Assembly: GCF_000003195.3 (NCBI RefSeq) | Contig: NC_012872.2 | Location: 6,758,001 to 6,822,000, forward strand | Direction of reading: 5' to 3' | Origin: Sorghum bicolor | Lineage: Eukaryota; Streptophyta; Magnoliopsida; Poales; Poaceae | DNA: 64,000 bases | In this document: piece after piece, positions 59,150 through 64,000 of the stretch | Layout: the number at the start of each line of letters is the position of its first letter | Position numbering within the stretch: the first letter of the stretch is position 1 | Position numbers and translations under genes: made by a program | Notes under the pieces: model-generated | Told to the model about the DNA's origin: nothing | Database searches by the model: none | What the model saw: only the letters and a program-made list of their open reading frames with translations

Positions 59150-59800
59150 ATAGCAGGAGCTCAAACAAATGGAAGGACAGAAGGCTACAAGGGAGATAGG
59201 AGGCGCACGAGGATAAAGCGAAGCAAGAAACTTGAGATAGTAGAGGAACTCGTGGAAGGTGACCCTGCTCTTGGTGCCGTTGACGTGAGGAGGCAGCGGA
59301 GGTGTTGCTCCACCCACTCGACAGTGACCCTCGCATCCCTCGCAAAGGACGAGGCACCGTCCCAGGGGGTGGACGTGAGGCCCAGGCGGACCCCGATCCT
59401 AATCCCCAGCGTTGACATCACCATGCTCTTCCCCTCCATGGCAGCTGTCTGGTTTGCTCTCCGATCAGCCTCCATGGCAATCGGCAATGCGATCCAAAGA
59501 TGATGGCGGCCATGGCGTGCGTCGGAAGGGGCCACACACGTCGGGACAGGAGGACCAGCGGTGGCGGCGGCTGCATGGATGCTTGGGCGAGCGCCAGGCG
59601 TGCGGGAGAAGGGAAGGGATGGCTGAGTCTTTTTTTTTTTGCTATTCGGTGGGAAATCGAAGACGCTGGGAATCGAACTCGGCTTGCGGCTTGCGCGTGG
59701 CCGAGGTCGCGGGGCAAGGAGGTCACGCGTTGAAGCCTCGGGTTGAAGCCTGGAGTTGCCCTGGTCTGGTGGATCGTGGCGAAGCCTTCCTAGAATAGAT
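59150..59800. other. GC-rich segment with unassigned ORFs and a SINE-like tail
   Basis: Minus-strand frames at 59185-59535 and 59124-59357 are open but have no domain that I recognise. On the minus strand around 59690-59635, a pol III B-box-like gagttcgattccc is followed ~40 bases later by an A12 run, reminiscent of a tRNA-derived SINE. I see no convincing A box, so this is only a possibility. Confidence 0.3.
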
Positions 59801-60734
59801 AGTCATTGATTTTTATGCTGTGTTTTTCCTAGGTACAAAATCCTGTGTGGATGGAGGATATATCATCTCTGCTGGGGACAAAATCTTGTGTAGACTAAGC
59901 GTAATTTCAACTGGTCCATTATAGTAGAGATGATGTAGTATGAAGTGGTTTTGAAGTCTGTTTTGAGTTTTTTTAGTAAAAAAGAGAGAGTAAATACTTA
60001 ATAAAATTTTAAACCACAAAAATGTTTATAAGATTTTAAAAATTCTAAACAAACTAGAGATGGATTCAGATAGGACAAATCCAAACAAATTATTTAGAGC
60101 TCATGAAAACATATTTAGATACATAAAGTTAGTTTTAGCTCTAGAAAAATAGAAAACATATATAGAAAATTCAATATAATTCAGAAAACACTATAATCAA
60201 TGCATATACATGTACTAAAAACTTTGCATATAAAAAAATATGAGATACAACTAGCATGAATGTAACTTACATTAATACTGAATATATTCAAGTTGGTCAC
60301 ATATTATGTATTTTGTTGTGAAAAGTTTCAAAAACATATTTACATATCAGTTAGAATGCTTCAAGGTATTTCTAGACTTTCTTTAGATACTTTCATATTT
60401 TTCTAGAGCTAAATATATTGAAGCATCTGCACATACTTTATGGGCTATAAATATTTTATTTAAATTTCTCGTATCCCAATCTATCTCTCTCCCTTTTTTT
60501 GGAATTTTTAAAAGCATAGAAATATTTTTGTAATTTAGAAATCTTATAAAATATTTACCATTTTTAAATTTATTTAAACTTATAAAGGACAAAACCACCT
60601 TCAGAACAACTATAAACCATGGTAGGGGAACTAAAAAAAACCATGGTAGGGAGGTAACTGAAATGATTTTAAGAGTTCATAAAGTAAGATGTCTGATTTT
60701 AAAGTTTGAGGAACTTTTTCCAAGATAGAGCTAA
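59801..60734. other. AT-rich intergenic, nothing recognised
   Basis: Very AT-rich DNA with no supported ORF between the GC-rich segment and the truncated MITE/retrotransposon junction. Confidence 0.5.
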
Positions 60735-60851
60735 TGCATTGTTTAGTTCACCCAAAAACCAAATTTTTTTCAAGATTCCCCGTCACATCGAATTTTGCAG
60801 CACATGCATGGAGCATGAAATATAGATGAAAATAAAAACTAATTACATAGT
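60735..60851 (+). mobile_element. Tourist-like MITE, main family, truncated by the retrotransposon
   Basis: Starts gcattgtttagttcaccc and runs through the normal core to aactaattacatag, where the LTR begins. The other half should resume beyond the far LTR, outside the window. Confidence 0.85.
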
Positions 60852-61195
60852 TGTCGACGAAAGCTGGTCGGCAGTCTACCTTGGGGTATACCCACGGTAG
60901 TAGTTTATCGGTAGACGGTGCGCAAACTACGAACTCGATGGTGACGCAAGACACGGACAAGCTTTTTATCCAGGTTCGGCCGCCGAGTTGGCGTAATACC
61001 TACGTCCTGCGTCTGGTTGTATTGATTTGTGTTGAGAGAATATGATGTGTCCTAGGGGGGTCCCTTGCCCCTCCTTATATAGTCTGGAGGGCAGGGTTAC
61101 AGATCTGGAAACTAGTCCTAGTCGGTTACAATTGTCATGGATAATTTGATATCAATTCCTATTCTAACCGACTAGAATTCTGCTTGACCTCCACA
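60852..61195 (-). repeat. 3' LTR (about 344 bp)
   Basis: On the minus strand it begins TGTGGAGGTCAAGCAG and ends TCGTCGACA (5'-TG...CA-3'). It contains a TATA box (ctataTAAGGAGGGG, about 61080) and a downstream gcacacc/aaagctt stretch typical of a U3-R-U5 layout. The boundary at 61195 is inferred from the TG end and the adjacent purine-rich tract; the partner LTR is not visible. Confidence 0.65.
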
Positions 61196-61332
61196 TCTTG
61201 CTTCCTTGCGCGAAACCCCAGGCTACCGGATCAAGCCTTGAACTCGTCTCGTAATGGGCCAAGCCTCCTGGCCCAAGTCTAGCCGCTACTGATCGAGTGG
61301 CCAGCGACGCCCCTGCACCGCAAGTTGTCGAG

Positions 61333-63151
61333 ATGGGGGCGCAGGTGCCGACCGGCCGGGCGAGGAGGAGGTTCACCGCGACCCACCGTCGATCAGACCT
61401 GTAAGTGTTCGACTTACGTATTTTGGACTCCTCTTTGATTTTTTTTTTTTTGAAATTACACTTTTGTTCTTGTAGTGCGGCGTCGGATGTCGACCCCGGC
61501 CAGGCTGCCAGCCAGGGGACGGGCGAGCCTGTCCGCGCTGCTGAAGATACGGCCCCCCAGACCACAGAGCAGCCTACAGCTGCAGTCGCGCCTGGGAGCA
61601 CCGAGGGGCTCCCGACCGCGGCACCGACTACGACAGGCAGCCCGACCAGGGCTGAAGAGGCTCCCCCAGCTGGCTCCACAGAAGAGGAGGGAAGATCCCC
61701 GACCGCTCCTCCTGCCGGGGGGAGTGAAGTCCCCACGCCGCCCCGAGCAGGAACCTCTTCGGCTGCAGGCTCCCCAGGTCTGGTCCGAGGGCCAGTAATA
61801 CCTGGGACCACCACCGGGGGTGACGCAGCGCAGGAGGAGGAAACCCGGGCGGCCTCCGATGACGAGGTGGAGGAGATTGAAGGTCGTCCCCGTGATGGCC
61901 GCCAACACGTTTATGTGTGGCACCAACGCGGGGATCACTTTATCGGGCATGAGGAGCTCGCCGAGACCGAGGAGGCCGCCAGGGTGGAGCGCGCGGCCAA
62001 GCGCCTCGTCGACGAAGTCAAGGTAAGCGGATTTTTGTACTGCTGTACATTCTATGCCTTGTCTTGCATGGTCGTTATATGCTCGCTTTGTAGGGCGCAA
62101 TGAAAACGGCAAAGTACCGGAAACGGTGCTTTGACCAGATAGAAGGCGTCGTGGCCGAGAACAAGGCCCTTGCCGCAGAGGTAGACCGGCTGTGGTCGGA
62201 AGTCGGGGAGAAGGTGGCCGAGATGAGTGCCCAAGAGGAGCGTCGTCTCGACCTCACTCGTCGCTTGGCCGATCAGTACCGGCAGCGAGAAGGTTAGTCA
62301 CACGCTCCGAGCAGCTTTGCGTACTTGTGTAGTTTGCTTTACTAACCAGTTTATGATTCACGCAGACTTGGAGGAGGAGGTGGCGCGCCTCCGACAAGAG
62401 AAGGAGCAGCTCAGCCAACAGCTCGCCGGTGCGCTGGAGTCCGGGCGGCGAGCAGGAGAGGAATTGGGTCGAAAGGACCGGGAATTATCTGGTAATGGGT
62501 GCCGTCTTGTTAGCTGCTGCTTGTCGCCCCTTTGTTTGTTTGGTATGCCGAAAATAACGCTTTGTTTCATTTGCAGTGCTCAAGGTGAACGCCAAGAAGC
62601 ACCTGGATGATCTGATCAAGGACCGGGACTCCTGGAAGGTCAACTGTTGCAGGATCTGGAAAGGAGTGTCCCCGGTCCTAGACCTAATCAGTCCCGAGCT
62701 CCCGGAGAGCCAGCCCCGCGCGCCGCAGTTGACCCCGGTCGAGAAGGCGCAACGGGCGTGGGACTGGCTCCAGCAGTTCGTGAAGGACGCCGGGGAGTTT
62801 GCCGGCGCGCACGTCCTCAGCATGGTGCGCGCCCACTACCCCCTGGTCGACTTGAGCAGGCTGGAGAAGGGGTACCCGAAGGAAGTCGGTCCACAGGAAG
62901 CGGACGAGCTTCGGGGTAGTCTGCTGGACTTGTCGTCGACAGTGATCGGCGACATCAATCTGTGCGGAACGGCCACTCCCCCCGACCAGCCGAGCTCAGA
63001 TAGGTCGGCCAGGGAGTTGTCGGGCGCGTCCGTTGCGGGAGATGGGCGGTCGACGCCTGCGGTCTCGACCAGCCAGGCGCCGGTGGCCCCGACCCCTTCG
63101 TCCGGGCAGCAGGGCCAGGCGGGTGATCAGCCCGAGCAGCTAGGCCAATAG
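61333..63151 (+). CDS. Spliced antisense gene of the retrotransposon, 504-residue coiled-coil protein
   Basis: Exons 61333-61400, 61476-62022, 62094-62292, 62366-62491 and 62577-63151 all have GT-AG introns of about 70-85 bp with pyrimidine-rich acceptors and join in frame (1,515 bases). After an Ala/Pro/Thr-rich N-terminal third (residues about 24-150), there is an acidic stretch and then a long Glu/Arg/Leu/Gln-rich coiled coil (about 190-320, in exons 2 to 4). A helical segment around TPVEKAQRAWDWLQQFVKDA and a Pro/Gln-rich tail follow. It runs opposite to pol. Tat-clade elements often carry an antisense ORF, typically annotated as 'putative gypsy type transposon' (PF04195); the usual N-terminal globular domain of that family is not seen here, suggesting truncation or undetected upstream exons. 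Function unknown. Start ATG is tentative. Confidence 0.72.
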
Positions 63152-63428
63152 AGTAGTCTGTAGAAATAGACTAGTGTCTGCCCGTCAGGGTATTTATTGT
63201 AAACTTTGTATGTAAAGTTTGTAATAAAGTTTGCTTTTTGTCATGACTGTTATTTTGAGCGCTGTAAGAATATCTGAGTGACGTGTCACCGTATTCGTCT
63301 TGGTAGTCGTTAAGAGCATCCATTGCAGGAGTTTTGCCGAGTGCTGTGTGCGACAAGGTACAGGCAAAAAATAGAGAATTTCATTATCAACAATTATAAG
63401 ATACTTACAAAGGAAAGTTATTAAAACT
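63152..63428. other. Convergent 3' ends of the antisense gene and pol
   Basis: The 277 bases between the antisense stop (63151) and the pol stop (63429) include aataaagtttg at about 63222, a possible poly(A) signal for the antisense gene. Confidence 0.5.
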
Positions 63429-64000
63429 TTATGGATAGAAACGTCGTAGTTTGTCGATGTGCCAAGAGTTAGGCACTCGCGTGCCGTCTGGGTATGCCAA
63501 TCTGTAGGACGTAGGTCGTGTGACCTCGGTCACCACGAAGGGTCCTTCCCAGGGAGTGGATAGCTTGTGCATTCCCTCCTGGCTTGTTTTCCATCGAAGT
63601 ACCAGATCGCCGACCACGAAGGAACGGTCCTTGACGTTCCTGTTGTAGTATCGCCTGACTGCCGCGAGATATTTTGCTGTTCGGAGACAAGAATCTAAAC
63701 GCTTTTCCTCCATGCAATTGATTTCGAGTTCTCTGGCGTTGTCGGCGGTCGCCTGGTCGAAGTGTTCGATTCTAGGAGATCCGAAGTGTATGTCAGACGG
63801 CAGGACCGCCTCTGCACCGTACACCATGAAGTAGGGAGACACCCCTGTGTTTCGACTGGTCTGAGTTCGGAGGCCCCAGACCACTGCCGGCAATTCTTTC
63901 AACCATCGACCGGGTGCTCTGTCGTTTTCGGTGTACAACCTTTTCTTTAGGGCGTCAACGATCATTCCGTTAGCACGTTCCACTTGACCGTTGGCACGTG
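63429..64000 (-). CDS. Ty3/gypsy polyprotein, integrase C-terminal part (partial)
   Basis: The frame is open from the window end to a stop at 63429. It carries ANGQVERANGMIVDALKKRL, the end of the integrase core domain, then WGLRTQTSRNTGVSPYFMVYG, and the integrase C-terminal GPFVVTEVTRPTSYRL and DGTRVPNSWHIDKLRRFYP of Ty3/gypsy elements. The upstream catalytic core, RT and RNase H lie beyond the window. No frameshift is visible in this ~190-codon part. Confidence 0.93.
   Translation of the reverse strand, partial: RANGQVERANGMIVDALKKRLYTENDRAPGRWLKELPAVVWGLRTQTSRNTGVSPYFMVYGAEAVLPSDIHFGSPRIEHFDQATADNARELEINCMEEKRLDSCLRTAKYLAAVRRYYNRNVKDRSFVVGDLVLRWKTSQEGMHKLSTPWEGPFVVTEVTRPTSYRLAYPDGTRVPNSWHIDKLRRFYP

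Larger units (their letters stand above)
60852..64000 (-). mobile_element. Ty3/gypsy LTR retrotransposon, Tat-like, 3' portion on the minus strand
   Basis: Running from the 3' LTR to the window end, the minus strand gives: LTR, a purine-rich tract candidate (aaggaagcaaga) just before the LTR, ~2.2 kb carrying an antisense gene, and the end of pol (integrase). An extra antisense gene between pol and the 3' LTR, together with the integrase sequence, fits the Tat clade (for example Grande and Retrosat-like elements). The 5' part lies off the window. Confidence 0.85.

Noticed and set aside
59630..59700. tRNA-derived SINE
   Set aside because: B-box-like sequence plus A-run only; no convincing A box or target duplication. 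Kept as a remark, not called.
1..64000. CRISPR arrays, operons, bacterial promoters
   Set aside because: No regularly spaced palindromic repeat arrays; genes are spliced and separated by large AT-rich gaps. This is plant nuclear DNA.

Overview
This is nuclear DNA from a panicoid grass, most likely Sorghum or a close Andropogoneae relative. The evidence is multi-exon genes with GT-AG introns and very GC-rich first exons, AT-rich intergenic DNA, and many copies of one MITE family with ends like GGCCTTGTTTAGTTC and 3-bp target duplications (mostly TAA). There is no bacterial gene organisation, CRISPR array or rRNA. The species is inferred, not shown.

Gene layout: a short unrecognised ORF at the left edge (40-495, +); a lipid phosphate phosphatase (2513-4371, -, seven coding exons); a PB1-domain protein with a Gln/Pro-rich C-terminus (16975-19086, +); a reticulon (25267-26520, -); an enolase-superfamily, dipeptide-epimerase-like enzyme (29562-32955, +); a class I glutamine amidotransferase-like hydrolase (35376-36921, -); a DUF789 protein (46842-49639, -); an LRK10L/WAK-type receptor kinase (51951-55174, -); and, at the right edge, the 3' part of a Ty3/gypsy retrotransposon on the minus strand (LTR 60852-61195, integrase end 63429-64000). 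For every multi-exon gene I checked that the proposed exons join in frame.

The rest is repeat-rich. I count about twenty copies of the main MITE family, including nested insertions at 45.2-46.2 kb and 14.3-14.85 kb; a chain of MITEs sharing single TAA targets at 42.5-43.4 kb; and an apparently undisrupted 1,205-bp element with ~185-bp terminal inverted repeats and a perfect 9-bp target duplication (39704-40908, Mutator-like). Three genes have a MITE within 300 bp of the start codon.

The most unusual item is inside the retrotransposon. Between the pol end and the LTR lies a five-exon gene on the opposite strand (61333-63151) whose exons join into a 504-residue coiled-coil protein. Antisense extra genes are known in the Tat clade of Ty3/gypsy elements; this one looks intact in frame but seems to lack a large N-terminal domain. 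The host genes are ordinary and do not form one pathway, although the epimerase-like and amidotransferase-like genes are convergent neighbours that could both act on glutamyl compounds.
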